Position numbers and translations under genes: made by a program. Shown here one piece after another: positions 9,028-17,512 of a stretch of 64,000 bases of DNA (its first letter is position 1; the number at the start of each line of letters is the position of its first letter). The stretch is from Opitutaceae bacterium (GTDB lineage: Bacteria > Verrucomicrobiota > Verrucomicrobiia > Opitutales > Opitutaceae), in the NCBI GenBank assembly GCA_016711225.1, contig JADJTK010000052.1:372001-436000 (forward strand), read 5' to 3'. The notes below the pieces were generated by a model, which was given only the letters and a program-made list of their open reading frames with translations, ran no database searches and was not told the origin of the DNA.

Positions 9028-9750
9028 CTAGAGCGGGAGCACGCGGCCCTTGGCGACGCGCAGGATGCGGTCGCAGGCCTCGGCGAAACGGCGCTCGTGG
9101 GTGGCGACCAGCAGTGCGGCACCTTCGCGGCGCACCAGGTCGCGGATGAGTTCGAAGACCTTGTTCGCCGTCTCCTCGTCGAGCGAGCCGGTGGGCTCGT
9201 CGGCGAGGATGACATCGGGCTTGTTCATCAGTGCCCGACAAATGGCGACGCGCTGGCGTTCGCCGCCGGAGAGATCCTGTACGCGGTGGCCGCGGCGGTG
9301 TGCGATGCCGACGGCCTCGGTGAGTTCGTCGATACGAGCGCGGGTTTCGGCGGCCGGCCGACCGGCGGCCAGTGCGGGCACGGCGCAGTTCTCGGCGACG
9401 GTGAGGTCGGGGATGAGGTTGTGGAGCTGGAAGACGAAGCCGAGGTGGCGGCGGCGCAGGCGCACGCGGTCGGCCTCGCTGGCGAGCGGTTGGCCGAGCA
9501 CCCGGATTTCGCCGCGGTCGGCTCGGTCGAGGCCTCCGACCAGGTGCAGCAGGGTGCTCTTGCCGCTGCCGGAGGGGCCCCAGAGTGCGACCATCTCGCC
9601 CGGAGCGACAGTGACGTCGGCGCCCTCGAGCACGGAAATGCGGCCGGAGTCGAAGGCCTTCCAGACGCCGGTCACCTCGACGGCGGGCACGGAGAGGGCG
9701 GAACGGGGAGCCGTTCCGCCACGGGAGGAAAGAGCGGAGCGGTCATTCAT
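9028..9750 (-). CDS. ABC transporter ATP-binding protein (LolD/MacB type)
   Basis: A 240-residue ATPase: Walker A GPSGSGKST, Q-loop region GFVFQLHNLIPDLT, signature LSGGERQRVA, Walker B VILADEPTGSLD and switch His in VATHERR. The sequence pattern is that of the LolD/MacB class, which powers mechanotransmission-type permeases. The start at 9750 overlaps the stop of the permease gene by 8 bases, so the two are translationally coupled. The complex would act at the inner membrane, exporting or extracting lipids or small hydrophobic molecules. Confidence 0.9.
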   Translation of the reverse strand: MNDRSALSSRGGTAPRSALSVPAVEVTGVWKAFDSGRISVLEGADVTVAPGEMVALWGPSGSGKSTLLHLVGGLDRADRGEIRVLGQPLASEADRVRLRRRHLGFVFQLHNLIPDLTVAENCAVPALAAGRPAAETRARIDELTEAVGIAHRRGHRVQDLSGGERQRVAICRALMNKPDVILADEPTGSLDEETANKVFELIRDLVRREGAALLVATHERRFAEACDRILRVAKGRVLPL

Positions 9751-10852
9751 AACGCAGGGCCTCCGCAGGTTCGATGCGGGTGGCGTAGAGCGCCGGATAT
9801 AGGGCGCCGGCGAGGGCGGTGAGGAGCGCCGTGCCGACGATGCCGGCGAGCACAAGAGGGCTGACGACGGCTTGCACGTAACCGTGAAGCTGGGGCACCT
9901 GCTGGATCGCGAGAAGCACCCCGAAGCCGAGCGCGAGGCCGAGCGCGCAACCGGCCACGGCCATCGCGAGCGCCTCGGTGACGATGATGCGGGCGACCTG
10001 GGGTTTGGAGAAGCCGCAGACGCGCAGTACCGCAATCTCTCGGATACGCGTGAAAACGGACATGAGCATGGTGTTGGCCACGCCGAGCCCGCCGAGCAGG
10101 AAGGCGCAGATACCCACGGCCCAGCCGGTGAGCTTGAGGATGCGGAACTGCGAGTAGCCCTGGGCGAATTCGCGGTTCTCCAGCGCGATGAGCTTGGGGA
10201 AACGACGGGCCACTTCGGCTTTAAACGTCGTGGCGCCGGCGGTGTCGGTGAGTTTCACGGCGATGATGGAGGAGAGCCCTTCGCGGTGGAAGAACTCCTG
10301 CGCGGCGGCAAGCGGGAGGAAGACGCCCCCGTCCTCAAAGCCGTTGGCGGTGCGCACGATTCCTGCGACGCGGAAGCTGGAGTGGCCGAGCGGGATGGAG
10401 TCGCCGAGGGTGACCTTAAGGAAGGCGGCGGCGCGTTCGCCCAGCACCGCCCCGTCGGCAGGGCCGAAGGCGGCGGCGCTGCCGGCGATCCAAGTGGCGC
10501 CTGTCAGGCGCGGGTTGTCGTGCTCCACGCCGAAGGTGGTAATGATTGGGTGATCCGGGGCGGAGACGATGCCGAAGAGCACGGGATTGGCGGCGGCGAC
10601 TCCGGGGAGGGTGCGGATCTCGACGGCGGCCGCGCCAGGTACGCTGCTGAAGAAAAGGTCGGAAACATCGCGTTCGAAGACGAGCACTTGTGAGTCCGTA
10701 TCGAGGATGCGCTCGAACATGCCGATGGCGCCGAGCACGATGGAGAGGATCGTGAGCATCGCGGCGCAGCCGAAGGCGATGCCGGCGACGCCGATGCCGG
10801 TGCGCACCCAATGGCGGCGGAGGTTGACGCGGATGAGCGCGGAGAAAGTCAT
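9743..10852 (-). CDS. ABC transporter permease (FtsX/MacB/LolC-like)
   Basis: A 369-residue protein with one N-terminal helix (VRTGIGVAGIAFGCAAMLTILSI), a periplasmic MacB-PCD-like domain of about 200 residues, and three C-terminal helices including GGLGVANTMLMSVFTRIREIAVLR, the FtsX-domain coupling motif. It ends YPALYATRIEPAEALRYE, typical of these permeases. It pairs with the ATPase immediately downstream. The gene begins about 70 bases past the stop of the prenyl synthase gene on the same strand, suggesting one transcript. Confidence 0.9.
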   Translation of the reverse strand: MTFSALIRVNLRRHWVRTGIGVAGIAFGCAAMLTILSIVLGAIGMFERILDTDSQVLVFERDVSDLFFSSVPGAAAVEIRTLPGVAAANPVLFGIVSAPDHPIITTFGVEHDNPRLTGATWIAGSAAAFGPADGAVLGERAAAFLKVTLGDSIPLGHSSFRVAGIVRTANGFEDGGVFLPLAAAQEFFHREGLSSIIAVKLTDTAGATTFKAEVARRFPKLIALENREFAQGYSQFRILKLTGWAVGICAFLLGGLGVANTMLMSVFTRIREIAVLRVCGFSKPQVARIIVTEALAMAVAGCALGLALGFGVLLAIQQVPQLHGYVQAVVSPLVLAGIVGTALLTALAGALYPALYATRIEPAEALRYE

Positions 10853-10859
10853 GCGGCAG

Positions 10860-10918
10860 AGTAGCGGGTAGTGAGTAGCGGGAAGGCGAAGAGTCGGGGA
10901 GTAAAGCCCCTCCCACAG
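10860..10918. repeat. 7-base-period repeat followed by a REP-like hairpin
   Basis: Bases 10860-10897 read AGTAGCG, GGTAGTG, AGTAGCG, GGAAGGC, GAAGAGT with exact 7-base spacing. They are followed at about 10893-10918 by a hairpin that on the minus strand reads TGTGGGAGGGGCTTT then ACTCCCCGA. The unit fills most of the gap between the permease start and the prenyl synthase stop. Confidence 0.6.
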
Positions 10919-10921
10919 TCA

Positions 10922-11833
10922 TCAGACTGAGTCGAGAGGGGCGGAGAGCTGGCGGTGGAAGAGCTGGAGGACCGACCAGAAGCGCCCGCAGGCGACGAGT
11001 TCGCGAACCGCGCCGGCGGCGAGTTTCTCCAAATGCTGGAGCCGGGCGCGCGCGAGCGGCAGTCCGGTGGCGAGGGCGAGGTTGGGACGGCCAAGAGCCG
11101 AGTCGCGGCCGTCGGTTTTCGGCGCGCCGGTGGCCGCGGAGAGTCGCAGGTCGCGCAGATCGTCGAGCCCTTGGTAAAGAAGGCCCCAGTACACCGCGAG
11201 GCGGCGAAGCTGGCGGCGCTCAAGCGGGGAAGCGCCGGCGGCGATAGCGGGCAACTCGAGTGCGAGTCGAAGCATGGCGGCGGTCTTCCCCATGGCGGCG
11301 CGGCCTACCGCTCGGGGGGAAGGAGGGGTGTCGGCAAAGGCCAGATCCCGTGCCTGGCCGGCGACCAGCCCGGCGCAGCCGAGGCACGCGTCGAGGGTTT
11401 CGGTGGTCTCGGTCCGTAGGTGGAAAGGGAGGGCGACGGTCGCCTCGGCGACGAGGGCGTAGCTGCGATTGATCAAGGCGAGGGCGCCGAGGATGGTCGC
11501 GGCCTCGCCATGGAGCCGGTGGGCGCAGGGCCGCCCGCGGCGGGTGGTGGCATCGTCCATGCACGGCAGGTCGTCGAGCAGGAGCGAGGCGGTGTGATAG
11601 AACTCGACGGCGGTGGCCAGCCGGCCGGCGATCTCTTCGTCCACATTTTGGGCACGGCCGAGGGCGAGCACCAAGCGCAGGCGGAAGAGCGAGCCGGGTT
11701 GGTTGATGGCATCGGCAAGCACGCCACGGAGCCGGGGTTCAAGTCCGCCGAGTGCCGGGGCGTGGAGCTGCAGGAGGCTACCGGGTGCGGGGGCCGGTGG
11801 CGCTGCGAGGTTCTGGTGAGGGGCGGCCGTCAT
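10922..11833 (-). CDS. Polyprenyl (geranylgeranyl/farnesyl-type) diphosphate synthase
   Basis: A 303-residue all-helical isoprenyl synthase. The first Asp-rich motif is LLDDLPCMDDATTRRGRP (DDxxxxD) and the second is GLYQ-type GLDDLRDL (DDxxD-like). The GK in MGKTAAML matches the KT motif. The enzyme condenses isopentenyl diphosphate with an allylic diphosphate; product chain length is not evident, though the first motif resembles the short-chain IspA/CrtE type. It starts 3 bases after the stop of the YceI gene, so the two are very probably co-transcribed. Confidence 0.85.
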   Translation of the reverse strand: MTAAPHQNLAAPPAPAPGSLLQLHAPALGGLEPRLRGVLADAINQPGSLFRLRLVLALGRAQNVDEEIAGRLATAVEFYHTASLLLDDLPCMDDATTRRGRPCAHRLHGEAATILGALALINRSYALVAEATVALPFHLRTETTETLDACLGCAGLVAGQARDLAFADTPPSPRAVGRAAMGKTAAMLRLALELPAIAAGASPLERRQLRRLAVYWGLLYQGLDDLRDLRLSAATGAPKTDGRDSALGRPNLALATGLPLARARLQHLEKLAAGAVRELVACGRFWSVLQLFHRQLSAPLDSV

Positions 11834-11836
11834 GGT

Positions 11837-12388
11837 TCAGGCTGCGGGCTTGGCGACGAGGGCGAAGGAGATGGTGACAGCGGGAGCGACGGTGAGCATC
11901 CCGAACTTGCGGATCTTGGGCAGGCCCCAGTTGCGGTGGTCGATCGTGGTCGACCCGCGCACGGCCCAGCCGGCGGCGGTCTTGGTGATCGTCACAGGGA
12001 AGCTGATCTCGCGGGACTGGCCGTTGAGCGCGAGCGAGCCGGTGGCAGTGAAGGTATCGGCCGTGGCTCCGGGGGCGAGTTTGACCAGCAGGAAGACGCC
12101 TTCCGGGCTCTTGGCGGTGGCCCAGGTGAGCATCTCCTTGTCGCGGGCGGCGTCTCCCGTTTTCAGATCCGCCCAGGCGAAGCGGACGGTGGCGGCCGAG
12201 ATGGTGCCGGTGGAGGCGTCGGCATCGAGGGTGACGATGGCGGAGTCCAACTTGCCCGTGAAGCCGTGCATCGTGGCCCGGGCGGCGACCTCGATCTTGA
12301 TCGAGGCGGGATCTACGGTGAATGGCGCCGCGGCGGCAAAGACCGGGAATAAAACGGCGCAGGCAAGGAGAAGAAGGCGGTCGATCAT
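11837..12388 (-). CDS. YceI-family secreted polyisoprenoid-binding-like protein
   Basis: A 183-residue protein. The start at 12388 gives a signal peptide (MIDRLLLLACAVLFPVFAAAA). The mature part has the lipocalin-like YceI pattern: FTVDPASIKIEVAARATMHGFTGK, DKEMLTWATAKSPEGVF, TATGSLALNGQSREISFPV and a final beta strand VTISFALVAKP. YceI proteins bind polyisoprenoid chains such as quinone-like lipids in the periplasm. The directly adjacent prenyl diphosphate synthase makes the same class of molecule, which supports a shared lipid or quinone function (inference). Confidence 0.8.
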   Translation of the reverse strand: MIDRLLLLACAVLFPVFAAAAPFTVDPASIKIEVAARATMHGFTGKLDSAIVTLDADASTGTISAATVRFAWADLKTGDAARDKEMLTWATAKSPEGVFLLVKLAPGATADTFTATGSLALNGQSREISFPVTITKTAAGWAVRGSTTIDHRNWGLPKIRKFGMLTVAPAVTISFALVAKPAA

Positions 12389-12509
12389 AGCGGCACGATA
12401 GCAGATCGTTGTGAAGGGATTATGAACCGGAAATGAAATCGGATTCATAATTGGCGGGGCCCTCGTGGGTGAGCTTGTCGTGGCGTTGGCCGGCGGTGGG
12501 CTCGGTCGG

Positions 12510-13205
12510 CTACCCCAACACAGCCGCCAGTTCGGGGTTAAGCGCGAAGGCGGCGCGCACGGCGGCGAATCCGTCGAGCAATTCCGCGGGCGAGCCGGCG
12601 GCGGGGAAGACGAGATCGAGGGTGGCACCGGTGCAACGTACAACGGCGTCGAGTCCGGGTACGGTGAGCGTGCATTCGCTGCAGTCGGAGGGGTACGTGA
12701 CGGCGAGTTGGTTGTCGGCCTCGAGCGCCTCGACCAGATCGATCACCGCCTCCACGCGGACGCCCTTCTGGAGGGCAAAGGTGAGCTCGCTGAAGCGTCC
12801 CGAGAAGACGGATTCAAATTCCGGTCGGCGGACCAGTTCGGCGTTACTCAGGTCGCGCAGCGTCTGCGTGATCGAGTAGCGGGACGGATCGGCCTCCTCC
12901 AGGGCGTAGGCCAGCTCGAAGGTGAAGTCCTTGGCGGTGAGCACGGCCACCGGGCTGGCGACCTGGAGGGTGAGTTCGAGGCGCTTGTAGCCGAGGGCGG
13001 AGCGGGCGCTCTGGAAGAAGGTTTCGGCTGTTGCCTCGAGTTCGGTGGCGCAGAGCTTGGCGAGGAAGGCGGCAGTGGTGGGGTTGGCCGCCGTGGGCAG
13101 GGTGTGGCGCCCCTTCTGGAAACCGGCCAGCGATTTTACGGCTCCTCCACTGCGGCCCAGGAAACCGAGACCGGTGACGATGGAGGAGGGAGTTGCACCC
13201 GACAT
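12510..13205 (-). CDS. Conserved-looking hypothetical protein, 231 aa
   Basis: The start at 13205 (MSGATPSSIVTGLGF) is preferred because further upstream the frame runs through arginine/proline-rich non-coding-like sequence. The protein is soluble, with no signal peptide or membrane segment: an N-terminal low-complexity part, then alternating strands and helices (LELTLQVASPVAVLTAKDFTFELAYALE, SELTFALQKGVRVEAVIDLVEAL). Family not recognised. It lies between the YceI gene and the multiheme gene on the same strand. Confidence 0.55.
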   Translation of the reverse strand: MSGATPSSIVTGLGFLGRSGGAVKSLAGFQKGRHTLPTAANPTTAAFLAKLCATELEATAETFFQSARSALGYKRLELTLQVASPVAVLTAKDFTFELAYALEEADPSRYSITQTLRDLSNAELVRRPEFESVFSGRFSELTFALQKGVRVEAVIDLVEALEADNQLAVTYPSDCSECTLTVPGLDAVVRCTGATLDLVFPAAGSPAELLDGFAAVRAAFALNPELAAVLG

Positions 13206-13361
13206 GGTGCGCAGCGAAGCCGGTCGGCCGGGCGTCCGCGAGTGCGAAAGACGGGGAACGGGAGCGCCGCCTGCCCGATGGCCGGGCGGCGGCCGCGCTG
13301 TCGGGAACTGGACAGGTGCCGTCATGTGAAGCCGTGGTATGGAGACGCAGGTGGGTCGGGT

Positions 13362-13378
13362 TGACCTCAACGAGGTCA
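13362..13378. repeat. Short perfect palindrome TGACCTC-AAC-GAGGTCA
   Basis: A 7-bp inverted repeat with a 3-base centre between the hypothetical gene and the multiheme gene, similar in style to the other hairpins in this window. A role as hairpin or operator cannot be decided. Confidence 0.35.
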
Positions 13379-13437
13379 GGCGCGATTGAGGTCCATCGCG
13401 TGCAACAGCAAGTCTCGGCGCGTGGTCGAGCGAGCGG

Positions 13438-15655
13438 CTACGCCTTTGGCGTGTCGTCGGGCTTTGGTGGAGGCGCGGGCGGGGCCGGCGGCAGGGCGGC
13501 CTCGGCCTGGGCCAGGCGATCGGCCTTGATCTGTTCGAGCTCCAGCGGATGGTCCTCGTGCATCTCCTTCTCGGTGAGCCGGCCGGTGATCCATGACAGG
13601 TTCATCGGATACGCGTCGGGATTGAAGACCACGAAGTAGAGGTGCCAGACGATGATCGCCAGGGTGGCGAGGATGGCCTCGTAGTAGTGCACCGTGCGAC
13701 AGATGTCGTACCCGAGTTTTGTGAACAGGCCGATGGCGGTGTTCTCGAACCAGAGGAAGGCGCCCGTGATGCCCATCAGCACCGAGCCCCAGATGAGCGC
13801 CCAGTATTCGGCCTTCTCGATGTAGCTGAATCGCCCGAACTTCGGCTTCTGCGAGGAGAGGCCGAAATTGTAGCGCGCCATCGCCAGGGCTTGGGTGAAG
13901 TCGTGGCCCCGCGGCAAAAGGTCGAGGAAGAGCTGGCGGCCGCGCGCGGTGAGCGCCAGATAGCCGCCGTGCCAGAGTCCGGAGACGACCATGAGCACTG
14001 CGGCGAGGCGGTGGAGCAGGTTGCGCCACTCGAAGAGATGGTCGCTCCAGCCCCGGATCCAGACCACCCACCAGGCCTCGGGAAAGCGCAACATGAAGCC
14101 GGTGACCACGAGCAGGCTGAAGCTGACCACCAACGCGGCGTGGTGCAGGCGCTCGTTGAGCGTCATGCGCAGGTAGAGCCGGTGCGGGAGCGGGGCGGGG
14201 GCCACCAGCACGCCCTTCTGGATGGCGATCTCGCGGCGCACCTTGCGGAGAAAATCGGTGACGTTGTGCACGACCATCCCCCCCCACGATCAGCACGATC
14301 ATCCAGACGTAGAGGGTGGCGATCCAGTGGATGATCGGGTTGGCGCTGGCGGCCGTCTGGTTGGTGTGCACCGAGCCGACGGCGAAACGGGCGTTGGCTC
14401 CCGGGTGGCATTGGCCGCAGGTGCGGGCGAGGTTCGCCTTGTGGACCGGCGAGGTGGGGTCCTGGGAGTTGCGGATCTCGTGGGCGCCGTGGCAGCTCGA
14501 GCAGTTGACGGCTTCGGTTGAACCGCCGCGTGTCGCCAAGCCGTGGTAACTGTCGGCGAAGGTCTGGAAGCGGTCGGTGGGCATCCCGTAGCGCTGGCTC
14601 AGTTTCACCGAGCTGTGGCAGGTGCCGCAGACCAGCTGCGAGACGTTGCGGGGCGAGACGGTCGCCTGTGGATCGGTGTGGACGAGGATGCCGTGCTCAC
14701 CGTGGCAATCGGTGCAGACGGGGGCGTCCTTGTTGCCCTTGGCCAATGCCAGGCCGTGCACGCCGGCCCCGTAGGCCCGGGCCTCCGGCGCGTGGCAGGC
14801 GGCGCAGGTGGCGGGAATGTGTTGGGAGTTCACGCGCGAGGCGCCGGCCATGGCACGGTTCATCTCATGGCTGCCATGGCAGTCCACGCAGTTGGCGGCC
14901 TTGGCATTGCCCTTGGTGAGCGCCTTGCCGTGCACGCTCTGCCCATAGCTCTCGATGAAATGTGCGCCCATCACCGTGCGGGCGGTGACGCGGGGATCGG
15001 AAAGATGGCAGGACAGGCAGAGCCGGGCCTGTTCGGCCTTCACGTGGAGTTGGTCGGCGCTGCCCCGCGTCACTCCCTTTTGGTGACATGAGATGCAGGT
15101 CGGCGCCTCGGGGTGGCCGGTGGCCAGCGAGATGCCGTGGGCCGAGGGCGGGAAGTGCTTGGCCGCCTCCTCATGACATTCGCCGCAGAGCTTCGTGGCG
15201 CCCTCGCCGGCGAAGGCGGAGGATTTTCCGAGAGCGGCCTGGATACCGTGTTTGCCATGGCAATCCGCGCAATCGGTCTGGGAGGTCAGGACCAGGGGCT
15301 TGGCCGCAAAGTCGGGGTGGAAGCCGTGGGTCTTGGCAAGGGTCTCATGGCAACTCAGACAGTTGACCCGGGCCGGGGTCGCGGTGTGGGGGAGCGCCCC
15401 GGCGTCGACCCCCTCGTGGCAGTCGATACAGTCGAGCGTGGTGTGCACGGAGTGACCGATCTCGGCGTTGCTGACGGCTGGGGCGGGTTTGTCGCGGGCG
15501 GCGGCCGCTGGCGTGCCGGATGAACTGTGACAATCGAGGCAGGCCCGGGTGGGCGGTGCGGCGGTGGTGGCAACGGCTACGCTCAGCGTCCCGCCGAGGC
15601 ATAGGGCGGCGAGCGAGCGGGCGAAACGGCGCACGATCAGGGATGGGGGTGTCAT
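13438..15655 (-). pseudogene. CbcL-like 13-heme cytochrome c fused to a cytochrome b domain, frameshifted at a poly-G run
   Basis: The first part starts at 15655 with a signal peptide (MTPPSLIVRRFARSLAALCL) and carries 13 CXXCH motifs, in order CLDCH, CIDCH, CLSCH, CADCH, CGECH, CISCH, CLSCH, CVDCH, CAACH, CTDCH, CGTCH, CSSCH, CGQCH. It ends in a membrane helix (HWIATLYVWMIVLIVGG). The second part (to 13438) is a four- to five-helix b-type domain with likely heme ligands in LHHAALVVSF, LLHRLAAVLM, TVHYYEAILA and IIVWHLYFV, ending in a proline-rich tail. A run of 8 G (14273-14280, minus sense) separates the frames; 7 G would join GG to MVVHNVTDFL. Architecture matches the inner-membrane quinol-linked CbcL class of Geobacter. 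The indel may be a sequencing error. Confidence 0.8.
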
Positions 15656-16053
15656 CGCGCGGGTTGAGGTAACGCCGGAATGCCCCGAAAAGACAAGCGT
15701 GGCGGTGTGGGCCTCGTCGGGGGGGGCGCCGCGGGCGGGCTCAGTTGGGGGAGGTGCGACAGCCGGGGGCGGGTCGGCGGGCCAACCGGACGGCAGCACG
15801 CGGCGGTGCGGGGCTCGCAGCGCCGGCTGAACGAGCCGACGGCACTGCCCGACTAGGGGATCGGCGCCCCTCAATGGCCGGAGCCCGACGTTGCGGTCAA
15901 TCGCCAGTCCAAGGCGGAATTGCGCGTTGACCGCTGGGCAGTTCGGAGAATCTGCGCGCGGCGAGCGAAGCCAGCGGCTGCGCTTCAGGTATTCCCCTAG
16001 CGGCACGGGGTTGCCCTAGGCCCTCGCCCTCAGCCAAGCTCGGGCCCACGAAC
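15656..16053. other. Gene-free divergent intergenic region
   Basis: About 400 bases between the divergently oriented multiheme gene and the ATP-grasp gene. It is very GC-rich with a G run near 15720. I see no small gene and no clear promoter hexamers, though promoters for both neighbours should lie here. Confidence 0.4.
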
Positions 16054-17343
16054 ATGAGAATTCCCGGAGTGTGGCGGGCCAAGGAGTCGGTCGGAGCGCT
16101 GCGGTTGTTCCAGCGTTGCCCGGTGGCGCTGCCCTGGTTCCGCTACCTGCGGGATGCGGGGCCGCAAGGGGAGTTGCTCCGCTTAGTGCAGGCGTTGGAG
16201 TGCTCCCGGGCCGTCGGTCCCTCGCGGGGCAAGGCCGTGCTGGTGGTCTTCCTGTGGCTGATTGTATCCAGCCGCGAGATCGCGCTTCATTTGTGGCGGT
16301 ACCGGGCGCTGGGACGCACCGACCCCACGGCGCCGGGGACGGCGAGGCAGCTGTGCCAGATGGTGGGCGCGCTTCTTGGCGACAATATCAGCCCTCACTC
16401 CTACTATCTGTTCCATCTCTACCGCAGGGAGCATTGGGTGGCGCGCCACCGGTTTCTGCTGATCTGGCAATTACAGCCGGTGTTTGTGGCCCTCGACGAG
16501 GCCGAGCGTGGCGCCTTGGAGGTGGCGAACGACAAGCTGGCCTTCTGGCAGCGCTGCGGCACGGCGGGGCTGCCGGCCGTGCCGGTGGTGGCGGCCGCCC
16601 GGGCCGGGCGACTCGTGGAACCCTTCGCCGGCGCCTGCCCGCCGGCGCTGCCCCCCGTCGACCTCGTGTTCAAACCGGTCGATGAATACGGCGGGCACGG
16701 CATTGAGTTCTTCTTCCATCAGGCCGCCTCCGGGCATTGGAGCGACGGCACACGGACGCTGGATGCCGGCGGAGTGCTGGAGCATTTGTGCCGGCGCGCG
16801 CAGCCTGGCGGCATGGTGCTGCAACCGCGTATGGCGAACCACCCGACCACCGAGCCGCTGTCTAACGGTTTTCTGGTGACGCTGCGGGTGGTTACCGAAT
16901 GGATCCCCGGCCAGCCGCCCTATCTCTTGGCGGCGTGCTGCCGCATGCCCAGCGGCGACGGCCGGGTTGCCAACTTGAGCGGGGCGCCCGTTCTTGCCGC
17001 CGTCGATTTGGAGACTGGTCGGCTGGCGTTGGCCGAGCGCCCCGAGCCCGGCTCCGGTTTGCTGGAGTGCCATCCCGACTCCGGGCAGCGTATTGCTGGC
17101 GTGGCGCTGCCGTTTTGGGCGGAGGTGTGCGCGCTGGCGCTGCGGGCCCACGCGACGTTCGGGCCGTTTCCCACCGTGGGCTGGGACATCGTGCTCACGC
17201 CCGAGGGGCCGCTGTTGTTGGAGTTCAACACGCGTTGGGCCTCCTCGATCCTGCAGTTGCATGGGCAACCACCCCTTGGCCTCACGCGGGGCCCGGAGTG
17301 TTATCTGGCGGCGTATCGGCGGCTGTGCGGCGCGAAGGCCTGA
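16054..17343 (+). CDS. Sugar-transfer-associated ATP-grasp protein
   Basis: A 429-residue protein. The ATP-grasp core is visible as NDKLAFWQRCGTAGLPAVPVV (N-terminal lid), VFKPVDEYGGHGIEFF (nucleotide-binding Lys and Gly loop), QPRMANHPT, and a metal-binding end at TVGWDIVLTPEGPLLLEFNTRW with acidic and Asn ligands. This matches the ATPgrasp_ST family found with exopolysaccharide or peptidoglycan-like sugar-transfer genes. Such enzymes ligate a carboxylate to an amine or sugar; the substrate here is unknown. It stands alone, convergent with the MATE gene. Confidence 0.75.
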   Translation: MRIPGVWRAKESVGALRLFQRCPVALPWFRYLRDAGPQGELLRLVQALECSRAVGPSRGKAVLVVFLWLIVSSREIALHLWRYRALGRTDPTAPGTARQLCQMVGALLGDNISPHSYYLFHLYRREHWVARHRFLLIWQLQPVFVALDEAERGALEVANDKLAFWQRCGTAGLPAVPVVAAARAGRLVEPFAGACPPALPPVDLVFKPVDEYGGHGIEFFFHQAASGHWSDGTRTLDAGGVLEHLCRRAQPGGMVLQPRMANHPTTEPLSNGFLVTLRVVTEWIPGQPPYLLAACCRMPSGDGRVANLSGAPVLAAVDLETGRLALAERPEPGSGLLECHPDSGQRIAGVALPFWAEVCALALRAHATFGPFPTVGWDIVLTPEGPLLLEFNTRWASSILQLHGQPPLGLTRGPECYLAAYRRLCGAKA

Positions 17344-17512
17344 CCGGCCGCGGGCGCCGGGAAGTGAGGTCGGGGAGCGGGGCGGGTAGGTCGTTTTCGA
17401 TCGGGCGTACCGGGTTCGGCCCCGCAGGCGTGTGCGTCTATGGTTTGGAGGAAGGCGGCGCCGGCGACGGTAACGTTCGTTTGTGGCCGCGCGTGGGCAC
17501 CCTTCGGGAGCC

